A stretch of 64,000 nt of DNA from Romanomermis culicivorax (Eukaryota > Nematoda > Enoplea > Mermithida > Mermithidae). The DNA is taken from NCBI GenBank assembly GCA_963922205.1, contig CAWUHX010000220.1, positions 386,781 to 450,780 of the forward strand, in the 5' to 3' direction. The notes beneath the pieces are model-generated. The model worked only from the letters and a program-made list of their open reading frames with translations, did not search any database and was not told the origin of the DNA. The translations under genes were made by a program, and so were the position numbers. Positions 49,094 to 61,719 of the stretch are shown piece by piece (the stretch's first letter is position 1; each line of letters starts with the position of its first letter).

Positions 49094-52000
49094 GTTCGTG
49101 ACGATTTCTTTTCAATTCTCAAAAATGCTTTACAGCAGTTTTTCCGATTCTCATTCCCTAAAAAGACAAAGAATTCACATAAATACAAAATGAAATTCCA
49201 CTCGAAAAACATTCCCGATTTCATTGTGTATAAAATGACCCAAAATAACAGGACAATGTTAAGAATCCGAATTTTGAGCATGCATTCGATTTCCAGCAAA
49301 ATTTGGATACCACGCTCTACTGAGTATGGGGCAAGGATCTATGATATACTCTAATGTTCTATTCACTAAGTATTCTTTAGTTTTTTTGCATTATGCACAG
49401 ACCATATATCACTTATCTTCCTTAGTACTCAATACAAGGGCAAATAATGGCAAGTTGAAATGGCAACAATTTCTTTCCGATTTCATAAGTGGATTTGTTT
49501 TTTCTCAAAGTCTTCCATACTGTGTTACGTTTTTCTCACCTTATTTTGCAAATTCAGGATACTGGTGTCCGTGACCTAATCTAGAATGTGCTCATACTTT
49601 TTTCCAACTTTTAAATTTCATAGTTCAAATGCCGTTATTTTCTGGCATGCAGCTCCATGATGTCGGAAATGCTCGGCGAAATGCTGTTCTTTCAACTCTT
49701 TCATCAGCAACACAAAAAACACGTGAAAACCGTTAGAACGTTATAGCTCTCCAATTCAAAACATTTTTGTTCCTCAATGATGAGGTAGAAAAAAATTTAG
49801 TTCTTGTATAATTCGCTCAACCACAAATCCGACCACTCATGGATCAATAGAAGGAAGAGTAGAAGGAGTTCAAGGTCCAATTTTTGATGTCTTTACTTTG
49901 AAGGGAAAAGAAATAGAAACTTTTCTCCATTTCCACCATAAGCCAAGGTGAAAACGCTCCAAACTTTGAGATATTCGAGTAGAATTTACTTTTCAACAAG
50001 AAAATCTCTTTCTAGAAATTCTCACATCCTCAAGAACAATATACTGTTAAATTTCACATTAATGTCATTTCAGCATCTGAATCTTACTACTTAATTATGA
50101 ATCAACTTTTATCCGAACACGAAGCCAATTTAATCACAGCAGAATACTATTGACGTAGAATTTCAGCACGTAGTTTACTTTTTTGCATACTATACATCAA
50201 AAGTTTTTAGTTCAAAGAAATGTGTGTCAAAAATCGAAAAGCATCTTAGGTATTTCATTGGGTTTGAAACCACAAGTGAAATTGTTCCTTCGATTGAGCA
50301 TTTTTCAGTGAATTTATGTTTCCGAGCCGTGGACTCCGTTGAAGAATAACAAATAACAGCAAAACAACCAACAGGAGGCTGTGCTCTAGCAGATGCAGTA
50401 AACCGACTATAGCAAACAGACGCCCTGCTTTTTTTCTAGTTGCATTTGTGTCTTTTTCCCCTTCTTCCCTCTGATTTTGCCAAAATTAAATGATGGAATA
50501 AATTCTAAAATAGAAGTCGTATGATTGCCTTGCACGTAACAATGCTGAGTATGTCTCTAGTCATGAAATTTGAAAAATGAAACACGACCAGAGCACACAC
50601 CCAGAACTGATGGGCGCATCAAATCTCCATAATGGTTCGCTGTTCATTGAAATGAACTCCCACGAAAAAAGGCCCCGAAGGGCTGTGATATAGACTAGTT
50701 TAGTGTACGGTATATCACTTACCAACGGCATCTAAGTTCATGGCGGTCGAAAATGTTGCGGGTAACGTCGAAAGTACAGAACTCCTGTTCCACTATGCAT
50801 GTGAAACCGGTGATGCAACATTTTGAAAAAACATGACCGTAGAACACATGCACAGCAGAAAACGGTTCTTGGTAATATTGACGACGAACTCAGACAACCG
50901 GGATCCAGTGTCAAGGGCTGTGATATGAAAATCTAATGAGGCGGCAAATCACTAGCACAGGGCACCGAGTCCTGGCACTGGGCGATGAAATAATACTACT
51001 TTCCAAATGTCGAAATTAAACGGATTAAATGTTTTTGCTAAACCTACCCAGTATATACCACTCCTGGCGTGGCAAGTGTCATGGCTTCCTGTAATTTGAT
51101 TGGCTTTCGGACAAAAGGGTCATTGTCTCTTTGTGTGGCCTCAGACCAGACAACCGTCGTGCTTTCGGTCAATACGTAAGTCTACAGGCACAATTTCTGA
51201 GAGATTCGACCATGTGTTATATTGACCTATGATAAGTTGAAAATTCATAATATCTTTAAAAGAAGTACTTTGAGTAGTTTTACATAAATATTGTGGTAGC
51301 ATCCGATCCGCCACAAAACTACAATAACCCAAAGTTTGAAATATACAGTTCATAAAAAAGTCGAATTGAATTCTCCACAATATGTTAGTTCCCAATTAGT
51401 TTCGGCATAGCCCTCCATATTAGTCCAGGGAGCAGAACATATTCTTATGCAACATCTCAATTTCGCTCATACCCAACAGTTTACCAAGATGAAGTTTCCT
51501 GAATTTTCCTGGTCATTTTTTCCAGAATTTCCCAGGTTTTTCCAAGTCAAAAATCAAAAGGTACCGCACACAAAATGGTAAAATTGTGAACTACAGGATG
51601 TAAACACGTATAAATTTCGTCAAATTAATTTGCAAGTACCTTCACTTTTAAATTCTGCGATTTGTAAGCTCAATAAATTTGTCCTAATTTTACGTTTCTA
51701 CTTTTCTCTGATTTATTTTCAGCTGCCCTATTTTTTCTTTCAAGTAGATATTTTTGTTTAAGGAATTTTCAACACTTATAGCTCTTTTGTACCGAGAATC
51801 ACGGTTTTTCCTATGCACTTTTTTCCACAATAGTGTGAAAAAGCTATCTTTTTTCGACACGTAAAAGATTTTTTCGAAAACGCCTATTCTGCTCGAAAAT
51901 GTTCCAGTTTATGTATTTGCTTTTTAAACATATATTAGCATTACGCTATTATTCACATGGAAAATTATCAAAATCAAGGAAAAATTGAAATTTTCTGGAA

Positions 52001-52539
52001 TTCGCCATGTATACAGTTGAATAAATATTGAACACATAAAGCATCTCTCATAAAATTACTATGCTTTAAAGCTGTTCTTTGATCAGAACAATAGTTTTTA
52101 TTGAACATGTAAGAAAAAATCGGCCCAAATCGCCAAAAATTTCGCAAAAACACATACAAAATGACATTCAACATCAAAAAATATCAAGTGAGAGTTGGAA
52201 TAGATATTTAAATTTCAGTTGGATGAACTTAATGAAAAACAGACAGGATAAATATGTTTCAAATCTATTGGAGCCTCAACATCAAAAAAATTGGAAAGTA
52301 AGCTTTTAAAATATGTTTTTTAATGTTGATTGAATGATACAGTCGATAAAATTTCCTATGACAATCAGCCTACGATCATCATAAATCATCAAGTGAGAAA
52401 CAATTAGAATAGGATAAGCAGAAAATTTAGAACCTCTAGTTACTCTTGAAAAAATATTGAATATTTGTTTATACATAAAATTGAACAACATAGATCCACT
52501 AAAACATTTAAATGCTAACTCCATTCATTTTGAAATGAT
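49094..52539. other. Gene-free stretch
   Basis: No gene recognised. GGGCTGTGATAT occurs twice (50682 and 50925) in a locally GC-richer part (50640-51000) that may be an old element. Confidence 0.45.
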
Positions 52540-52800
52540 CAATGCAGCATAAGTAAGTTCGACATTGGAAAAAAGAATAAGCTTGCTACTGTAATCGATG
52601 AGAAAAATTTCTCGCCACTGAGCGACAAACTGAACAGAGCTGATAATTTCTTTAACTTGAAGAATATCTCGAAGAGGTAAACATTATTTTATCGAGTAGT
52701 ATTCAGACGTCAATACAGTTCCATGCAAATCAACAGCTGATACGATGTTTTTTCATTGGTTTTGGCTTTCCCATATTGTCATGAAGAAATTTAGTATTTT
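52540..52800 (-). repeat. Dispersed ~390-bp repeat, inverted
   Basis: GGTTTTGGCTTTCCCATATT and CATGAAGAAATTTAGTATTT are the reverse of the family's AATGGGCAAAACCAAAATCA region. Confidence 0.5.
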
Positions 52801-52863
52801 TATACAATACGTAAGATTTTCACTTCATGGAAAGTGTGAATCATCAAACCTACTTTTTTACTA

Positions 52864-53097
52864 CAGTCTTTTTTATAAAATGCTTCCAGTTAGAAAAGTG
52901 ACACAAATCAGTATCGTTGTCAAAATCGTTTACGTAGAGCCTTTATTGTAAAATTTTTCAATCGAAAAATTGCTGAAGGTTAGATCAGTATGGTCACCAA
53001 TTTCCATTCCTATGCCATATATTCTTTATCAGAAAATCTGAAATACTACTTGCTTTCCACTTCCATTATTTAGAAGCATTTCACAAAAAACAGACTA
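52864..53097 (+). mobile_element. TAGTCTG MITE, near full length
   Basis: CAGTCTTTTTTATAAAATGC start and a clean CAGACTA end, with family interior. Confidence 0.75.
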
Positions 53098-54339
53098 TAG
53101 TTGCTGCTTCTCTCATTTCAAATTAATCGGACCACTCCCTAACTGCCGGGCGCGAGCCAACTTTAGATGAAGAAATATAGTCAAGTTTGAAACAGGCGCT
53201 AAGCGCACGGAAATTCTCAGATTTTAATCTTCTAAAACGTACCACATCTTTTTAGTCTCAACTGAATTTTCCCTTTAAAAGCAACTATGTACATCGTCAG
53301 AATCCTAGACAAAATTCCGACTCGGTTTCTTCCGATCTTTCCATGTCTGTTAGTCACCCGGGTGTATGCCGCTTATGGTGTAGCTTCAATACAGTAAGCG
53401 GCTTTTTCAATTTTTTTTTAAATTAATTTTTTATTGTAGCATTTCAAGCAACAAAAAAAAACTAATCAGCATACGACAAATTCCGAACTATACTCATATG
53501 AGCATAACGTTGATGTCATGACACAACAACCGAATGAACATCATCTTCAAGTATCCGGCCATACTTGTCATGAATCGCCAGCTTTTTTGACTAATTCCTA
53601 AAATAGGAAGAAAAATTAGAAAAATATCATGTTACATTACACACGTACGTTTTTCGCATACTTTTCGTATTTCTTCTGGAAAATGCCGAATTCTCTCTTG
53701 AGCGCAACGGATACAAAATGGTCTGGTATAAAATATGGAACAGGAAGGCTGTAATAGAGTGATGAAAGAGTTATTCCAGTGAGATCAGATTTCTGTAAAA
53801 AATATCATCAATAGAGATACTGTAAAAGATAAAGGTAGTGTTCGAGTCAATGTCTATAAAAGTGAATCACGATTACATGTAAATCAATATTTGTACTGTA
53901 TTAAGAGCTTATACTGCATTCAGAGTTTCATCTGTAGAAATTGCCTTCGAGTTGTCAAACCACAAATATATTTTTTTCTCGATTTTCAGCAATATTGAGA
54001 CAAGTAAATTTTAAATCTTACATCATTACAGACCATATTTTTGCAAATTGAACAAACGAATCCTAGAAGCAAGTACGATATTGGCGACTTTGAGGAGCTC
54101 GAATCCTGGTTGTTTACAATTTCGGTACTCGTAAAAGGATCTTTCATAATGTAAACATCGTTGGCGAACCTAGAAATTAATTGCAAATGACATTGCGAAG
54201 AGTGCACTTCTAGAAATTCAAGACCAAACGGTACGGAAAACACAATTTGACCAAAAAAGTCATGAGTAAATTAAAATTTATTTTCATTCATCTGAAAAAT
54301 TAATGCAGAAAATGGACCCATGTGGATCTATGGTCCATT
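53098..54339. other. Gene-free stretch
   Basis: Contains the palindrome CACCCGGGTG near 53356. No exon or RNA gene seen. Confidence 0.45.
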
Positions 54340-54730
54340 TAATTTAGAATGATGGATGCGGCGAAAACCCAAAAAGTTCAATTTACGCAATTTAAACTCG
54401 GTGGAAAACTTGTTACTGTAGAAAAACGCTAGATTACTTCATAAGAATGGGCAAAACCAAAATCATTCAAAAACATCAAACTTTTCCACTATTGATTTGT
54501 AGAGAACTGCGTCGATACCTAGGTGCTACTCGAAAAATTTTGACCACACAACCCGGTTATTGTGGGAAATTTTCAGCTGTTCTGTTTACCGCTCAATGAT
54601 GAAAATTTTTTTCCATAGATTACAGTAATAAGCTTACTAGTTTTTTGTATTGAACTTACTTTATGGGATCGCTGGATGTCATTTCAGCATGAATGGAGTG
54701 TAGTGCTGTGAAGAAGCAAAATATCTCTCC
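54340..54730 (+). repeat. Dispersed ~390-bp repeat, long copy
   Basis: It runs from CCATTTAATTTAGAATGATG to GAATGGAGTGTAGTGCTGTG and parallels 55290-55700 block by block. Confidence 0.75.
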
Positions 54731-55289
54731 AATGTCTGAAAGTACCCTCTAATTGGTGGAGGGTATGTGCTACAGGAATCCACCCAAAATTATAGAGCAT
54801 GGCGACCCCCATGACTTGTAAAGCTATGGCATGGCAAAGGTAAAAGACGAGGCCGTTGGAGAAGACAAAACTGAAAAATTCATATTTTCGGTAGAAAATA
54901 ATCATTTTCCAATAAATATGGTGAAAACGTCAATTTGCTCGGTCTTCCCGCCATACCATTTTTTGAGCCATTTTTCCGACTTTTGAACCAGAAATTCCGA
55001 ACTTTTGGTCCTTTAATGACCAAACCGCTTTATATTTTTGGCAACCAGCCTAAGCCCACCAATGACCCTGATATTTGTCCAAAAGCCATTGTTGGCTTGG
55101 TGAAAATAATATAATTACGTGATTGGCTTTGTAAATGGCGGCTCGCGACCGAAATAATCGAACTTTTCGTCTAAATCGCACACAGCGCAGACGAATATTT
55201 TGTCGTCTGCTTCTTTAGCCATATTTTACATGCGATATGTCTGAAATTCATAAACGATTGAATAGTATATATATATATATGATCTAAAG

Positions 55290-55700
55290 CCTATTTAATT
55301 TAAAATGCAACGGCAAAAACCAGTAAAAACAGTAAAGTAAGTTCAATTTAATACACAATTTTGGCTTTGTGGTAAACTTTATACTGTAGAAAAACGCGGT
55401 TCTTCACGAGAATGGGAAAGGCCAAAATCATGGAAAAGGAATCACGTTTATTCACTACCAATTTAGACTGAACTGCGTCAATATTACTCAAGGATATCTA
55501 ACCACTTAATCGGGTTCTGGGAGGAAATTTTAAGCTATTCTGTTTGCCGCTCATTGGCGGGAGAATGCCTTCATTGATTACAGTAATAAGCTTACCAGTT
55601 TATTCCTGCATAGAACATGCTTTAATGGAATCGCTGCATCGATCATTTCGAAATGGATAGAATATAGTTCCACACATTTCAAAATGTTTCTCCCACTCAT
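55290..55700 (+). repeat. Dispersed ~390-bp repeat, long copy
   Basis: It runs from CCTATTTAATTTAAAATGCA to GGATAGAATATAGTTCCACA, in direct orientation about 950 bp after the previous copy and clearly diverged from it. Confidence 0.75.
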
Positions 55701-57039
55701 TTGAGTCATGGCATATCTGGCCGAGCTCAAATATCATTGATTTATTTAAATCACAATGACTGTTAGATGATGCTGGAAAAAGTTGATCAACAATGTTCTC
55801 CAACATGCATTGAATGGGAATGTCAGTTAGGTCATCATTGAAAAACTTGGTAAATTGGAGTCAAAATACGTGCCTATTATATATCTCATGGAATCAGGAT
55901 AACCATTGGTCAGAAAACTCGTTTCTGAAAAATTAAGAAAGTACATCGAAAATTCAACGATGCCCACCAGGAGGTTCTTAGAAACCTGAAATGCACACTG
56001 GTTAGTTCGAACAGCATTTAGAAGTTTGAGTGTCGGAAAGTAAGATTTGAGTGGGAATCATCAAAAAGTTGTTTACTTCAAGATATCATAAATCGAGCAT
56101 CAGTCGATTAGATTTCGGTATGTATGCAAAAATACAATTGAAATGTTACCTATACTCTCAGTGATGAGTCAAACTTTTGATTGACTTTTAGATTTTTTGT
56201 ACTACAATCACTACTTTTGGCTTCAGTTTTTAGTTACTGCTATAATCTATAGAAATTGGTGGAGCACACATTTTTTTCTCAATTTATTCGCCCAACTGCT
56301 CCAGTCAACTTGAGGAAAAAAGGTGTCTTTATACGCAGGTTTAATATTTGCATAAACATCTTTTACTGTGTGCCTGAGCTGATTTCGAAAAAATTGACAA
56401 TGGTACTTACCGTTTTCTTTCACAAGAGGATCATAAAAAATCATACGTCGTATGAGCCTCCAGAGTGATTGATAAAATTTGGCCAAAATCGTGAAAATCT
56501 GTGTGCTTGAAATAAGATTGATTTTGTTGTCTCAAAATATTCTCCGAGAAAACGCAGATAAAATGGATAGGGGAACAAAAAAAAACCACCGAAGCTAGGA
56601 TATACATCATAGAAAAAGTGAAAAAGAACTTGAATCTCAATATTTTTATGCATAGAAATCATCGACAAAAAAGGCATTTATTTGCACTCTATGAAAAACA
56701 ACAAATTCAATATAAAAACAGGTTAACAATGAAACAAAAAATATTTCAGTTTATTTCGAGAACAATAATATCAATAAATTCTGGGTAACAGAGGCCGACT
56801 ACTCTACTTCCGAAAATTTGCAAAAGTATCTGGGTATCCTGAACTAGGCCACCTTGAAAATCAGGAAGCTTGGAAACATGAACTAACTAACTAGGAGTAC
56901 AATCAACGCTTTTCGTAGCATTTTTGACCTCAATCGACAAATTTTCCTTTCAGTTTAAAACATACCAACAAGACAATAGAGAATGAATCTTTTATACGCA
57001 ATATAAATTTAAAATTTCCTAATTATCTGAAAATGAATA
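55701..57039. other. Gene-free stretch before the hAT-like element
   Basis: Overlapping short frames at 56247-56677 on both strands lack any recognisable family. No RNA genes or further repeats seen. Confidence 0.45.
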
Positions 57040-57047
57040 GCTTTCAG

Positions 57048-58427
57048 CAGGGTTTTTTTTGGTTTTTTCTCGACAGGCCATTTGGCTCCTAAGGTCAAAA
57101 TTTTACAGGCCAACAGGAATTTCAACAAGCCAAAACAAAAAAAAAAAATTTAGTCAAAAACACTCTTCAAAATCACAGTCGAAGCCCACGTAACAGATTA
57201 ATCATTTTAAATACATTCTTAATCACACACAGAATAATAAGGCATACAAATTAGATCAGTCATTATTCAAATCAATCATCAGAGTTTTTTTCGCACAAGT
57301 CAGGTTGATCTGTAAATTAAGGAAAAATTTGGTATTACAGATTAATTTTTAGTCGCTCACTATAAAATTGATACATTCACTTAATTTCATCAGAAAATTG
57401 ATTAAAAGTTAACTCCCTTGTATTTCATTCACTTCGCGTCAATTTCTGACTTTTAAAATTGAATTTCCTGAGTTTTGGGTCAGAAATCAAAAGTCTGGCT
57501 AAAGTAACTTGCTCGGCACCCAGCGCCGAAAAATTTTGATTTCGAAGCCTCTCAAATGTCAGAAAATGCATTTTTCTGTTCATTCTACTGCAACTGTCGA
57601 TGACCGATCTTTTCACCATTTAATTGGCAGGAGAGGTTAAACATTTTACCTCCATTTTGGATCTTATATATATGGAGCCAGTAATTTACCAATTACAATT
57701 ATTTATCAAAAGCGATTGTTTTCAAATGATCTATAACATAAAAAAGCGATGCAGATATTTTATACTTCGGACTTGAATATCTCCGGCGCTTAGCAATGAA
57801 AGGAAATTCTAGGTTACGATGTTCTATAGCGTTTCCTGCATGAAAAGTCTATTTTTTCAGTGAATTCAATGTGTTTTCAGTGGGGCAAACTAAAATTCAA
57901 AAATTAGGCAAGCAACAATGTATCTGAATGGCTTCTTCAGATAGCAAGAACCTCTGCCATTTTCCCATGCTGATGATATTTTAATGATTTTCTAAATGCA
58001 AAAAGTTATGTTCGCCAAAGCCAAAAATTATAAAGCGCCCCAAAATAATTTCGTAAAAATAATATAGAAAAATCTTGATTTTTGTCAAATACGTGGAAAA
58101 AACAATACAAGGTAAAACATTTATCCATAATATGCTGATTTCTGGAAGCTATAAGCATAACCTAAGATGGCATTTTCTAACCGCACAACAGAAATGATAC
58201 CAAGAATCATAAATGAATTAAAATCCGGCGCAGCGCCGGAAAATTTCTGGTATTTTTTATTTCAAAATGCATAAAAAGGCATCTCCGCACAGGAAGCCCT
58301 ATAGCCTAATCAAAAAGGGTGGTTAGACTCTCATTTTTACAAGTCAATTTGGCTTGTGCCTCTAAATTTTTGGAGTCAATCAGAATTTTGAGGAGCCACG
58401 GCTCCAAATTGGCTTAAAAAAACCCAG
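57048..58427. mobile_element. hAT-like non-autonomous element
   Basis: The left end CAGGGTTTTTTTT and the right end AAAAAAACCCAG are inverted (one mismatch near the tip). They are flanked by a perfect 8-bp direct repeat GCTTTCAG at 57040-57047 and 58428-58435. Subterminal GGC-CATTTGGCTCC-like sequence recurs inverted at the right. Terminal CAGGG and an 8-bp duplication are hAT hallmarks. No transposase is visible in 1.38 kb. Confidence 0.82.
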
Positions 58428-58523
58428 GCTTTCAGTAAATTTTCAGTCTTTGTCCTGAAATTATTGTTCAGAACGCAATCAAACTGCCTTCGAAAACAAC
58501 ATCTCACAAAAAAGATATCAATT

Positions 58524-58995
58524 TCAAGAACCGTGAAAATCGTGTTTACCAAAAACTTTCGCGAACATTTCTTTATCAACGATCGTATAACTTTTCATCG
58601 GTAAAAACAATTTAAACTTCGGATCCGAATAACGTCTCATAACTGCGTACAAATCGGTCTGGCGGTAATCCAAATCACTCAACGGCAATAGATCTTCGAA
58701 ATCGCAAACGACGTTTTTCCGCTTACCCCAAAATGTCAAATGGCCGATTCGAACGGTTTTTTCGTCTTTATTATTCAAGCTTATGACGCCTACCAATCGT
58801 CGAGTATAAACTGAAAATAAGCACAAAACGCTTAAAGCGGCGGCCGATGCGACGGCCGCGGTATAAAGGGACATTGGATTGTCCAAATGACCCGTTAGAT
58901 ACATAATCGCCAGGATGGGCGTCGCGGCGACCATCAAAATCGTTTGATAAAGTTTGATCCGAGAAATCAAGGCCGTAATAGGCATAGCATCGAAT
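58524..58995 (-). CDS. TMEM186: TMEM186 exon 2 (both membrane segments, C-terminal domain)
   Basis: It encodes residues 92-247 and stops with TGA at 58524-58526. It carries the two hydrophobic segments, RRLVGVISLN and GHLTFWGKR, the best matches to vertebrate TMEM186. The start inside this exon (M95) is not the true one, because FDA immediately upstream is also conserved and is preceded by a good acceptor. A hAT-like element begins 96 bp beyond the stop, so part of the 3' UTR may lie in it. Confidence 0.93.
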
Positions 58996-61719
58996 CTAGA
59001 AAAAAATTGAATACAGAAATTTTATAAAAAAGTAAACGAAAAGCCTTGTAAATTGAAAAAAATGAGGTGGTTCAATGAATGTTGAGCGCTAATTTAGAGG
59101 AAAACCAATATTTTGAAGCGTATGCAAGCACAGACATATATGCTGATGTTTTTTTCGTTTCGATGATTCTCAAAAAATTTTTTTTACAATTTTGGGTAAT
59201 TGGAAAGAAATTCAGAATCGGCCATACAACAACCCTTTAAACTACGACAGCAACATTTTTTTCAAAGATTGAAATTGCGTAGAGAATTCCACAAATAACG
59301 TGACTGAGCGAATTTTTCCAGTTGACCAACAATCCTAAATTTTTTATTGTTATACGCACTTCGAACATAAAGTTTTTGACATGAAATACAAGAGTATTTT
59401 GAAAAATTGGATTTTTTTACAAGTCGGTTCCCTTCCAAATTATGGTCCAAACTGGCATTTTTGGGCTCCTTAAGATGCCAGCTATCCAAATCAGTTCGAA
59501 AATCCAGGGGCTCATGGCATTCAGGAACTCATTTGCATAAAATCTGCATACATTTCACATAGTCCGTGTCACTACAGAAAAATCCTACCTACTTCAAGAA
59601 TCGAACTTAGTCCACCAGCCTATGGACTTAATCAGGCGCGTATGCAGGATTTTGAGTGGTAGAGATCTAAACTAAAATTTCACTAGAACTAAAACTATTA
59701 CTAGCTTTAATGCTCTTTCTGCTACTTGCAGGCTTGTGATTAACTTTTCATTCAATACATCATCATTAAAATTATCGCATCAGGACGACATTTAGAATAA
59801 AAATCAATTATTAATTTGGCATGTTCATCAGAAAAGTGAAATAGGTATTTCATACTGTCGGTTGCCTGAAAGCAAAGGTATAGCTTCAAATCCCTTTATT
59901 TTAAAAATCTAATCGACGGTTTTTAGTGCAGAATAAATCAAAAATTTGTTCATTGGATTGATTATCATTTCTGTGAATATTCTGTATCGCCAATGACGAA
60001 CACCTTTAATCACTTGTGGTGGATCTCAAATACGTTTTCATTTTCAATCGTCTCAATGTTGAAAAGCTCCTTTCAGCTGTTTCCAAAGTCACTGGCAATG
60101 TTGCAAATATCTAAAGACATTAATATTTGCATTGACTGAATGATTAGTTTGTTAGAAATACAATAAGCCTTCATAATACTTTAACGGCTTTGTGGATAAA
60201 CTGTTCAAAGTTTTTGTCGAATCGTTCAAGTAGCTTCTCTAATTCCAACAAAAATTACAAGGGTATGGAGAAATTTTATTTCAAATTGTTGTTATATATT
60301 TCTCTCATACACGAAGTATATTTCTTTCATGCACGCGATGCACACTACACACACACGTAAGAATATTTTCTTGAATAATAGCTTATTGTGTACAGTAATT
60401 TCAAATAATAACCAATGCACGCACAACAAATAAGAACTTGATTATCCGGTAGTCAAGTAGCAAGCTATGATGCTGAAATTAATCATACCTAATAAAAAAA
60501 ATTTTCTTTTGGAGTCGTAGGGGTCTATAGACCCCTTAGACCCCCGCTGGTACGCCCCTCTTAATGCGTTAACCACTACACAATTTCACCAGAAAGTATA
60601 AACATTATATTCCTTTAAGACCCTTGATACTATTTCAACTAACAACTTCATTTGGAAGAGCCTGAACAGTGCTGCTTCAGCTGCTATACTCTAAGCCTGA
60701 GCTTAAGAAAAATTTTAAAGAAAGAATAAATGTCTACTCACAAGTCACAGAAATCCATGCTCAAAATTAACAAACAACTCATATACAATAATTAGGCAGA
60801 AGGCCAGGAACCGACTTATAAAATTTAGCCGAAAAATTTGACGGACAATTGGAAATTTGTCTACAAAGAATAGAAAAAAAGTGAAAATGTTCAATTTGTC
60901 GAAAGAATGAGAATATTATTTAAATAGGTACATATGTTCTAAAAACCTGAAAAATTTTTAAAACAAAGTTTTGAAGCATTTTTGAAGCATAGAACTATCA
61001 CTAGAAAAGTCGAAAACTTCAAAATTCAACGTGTATAAAATGCATAAATGTTAAGTCAAAGGTAATAAAGAATTAAGATTTTGTGATTTTTCATAGAGAT
61101 GTATCGGGGACCAGAAACCAGACCCGAAATTACCCGACTATTTTAATGGACCCGGAACTGATATTCTTAAAATTTTGGACCCGGACCTGATATTTTCAAA
61201 ATTTTGGACACGATTACACATTTAGTTTCTACTATATGAAGAATGAAGATACACACGTATATCACACATATTAGCGTTTTGAAAATTATAATCGACCCGG
61301 ACCTAAAATTACCCGGCTATTGTGATGGACCCGGACTTGGTATTCTTAAAATTTTGGACTATGACCCGATACTCTTCAAATTTTGAACCCGGACCCGATA
61401 TTTTCAAAATCTTGGACCCAACACATCTCTAATTTGTCACTGCTAACTTATAAATCGGCTTCCATTCGCTCGCCAATTGTTTATTCTGTTCGGTCAGCCG
61501 CTCGACTAATCGCAAACGAATTTCAGACAGGTTGGCTGACGCCGATGATGGTCGTGGTTTTTCTTTCGTCAAATTTTCAGCATTCTCCCCCGGCGGCGAT
61601 AATTTCTCGTCCAATTTTAAATTCGAAAATTTTTTACAGTCAAGAGCAATCAGCGATGACCGAATTCGTTCGCATAAAAGGCAAAACTTGGGATTCCGCG
61701 TTATTATCAAATTTAACAT
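58524..61719 (-). CDS. TMEM186: TMEM186 orthologue, mitochondrial inner-membrane protein, two exons
   Basis: Exon 1 (61719-61448) and exon 2 (58995-58524) join at AA|A, with donor AA|GTTAGC and acceptor TTTTCTAG|A, to give 247 residues. Family marks in order are EWKPIYKFDAM (human has a W..YRFDAI equivalent), SRIKLYQT, TM1 about 110-124, TM2 about 134-154, RRLVG (156-160), HLTFWG (176-181), a DLLPLSD segment, and a C-terminal VFGKH. The basic N-terminal 25 residues could be a mitochondrial targeting sequence. Human TMEM186 is 213 residues and is described as a factor associated with complex I assembly, so that role is the inference here. The longer N terminus is the main difference. The call is firm on motif order across the two membrane segments. 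Confidence 0.9.
59633..60559. mobile_element. hAT-like element in the TMEM186 intron
   Basis: The left end CAGGCGCGTATGCAGG resembles the reverse complement of the right end (AGGGGCGTACCAGCGG). CTTAAT flanks both sides (59627-59632 and 60560-60565), a 6-bp duplication. Near the right end lies the perfect 16-bp palindrome GGGGTCTATAGACCCC (60520-60535). No transposase is visible. Confidence 0.55.
61094..61431. mobile_element. Small inverted-repeat element beside the TMEM186 exon 1 donor
   Basis: It starts TAGAGATGT and ends ACATCTCTA. The interior repeats GGACCCGGACCTGATATT-type sequence in two blocks (61113-61205 and 61295-61420). It stops 16 bp inside the intron from the exon 1 donor. TA could be the target duplication. 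Confidence 0.6.
61448..61719 (-). CDS. TMEM186: TMEM186 exon 1
   Basis: It encodes residues 1-90 plus two bases of codon 91. ATG 61719 begins a basic, hydrophobic presequence-like stretch, followed by a hydrophilic Lys/Glu/Ser-rich segment and the conserved EWKPIYK, which runs into FDA of exon 2. Without splicing the frame would end five codons later. A 205-codon frame on the opposite strand over the same DNA has no family features and is its shadow. Confidence 0.82.
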
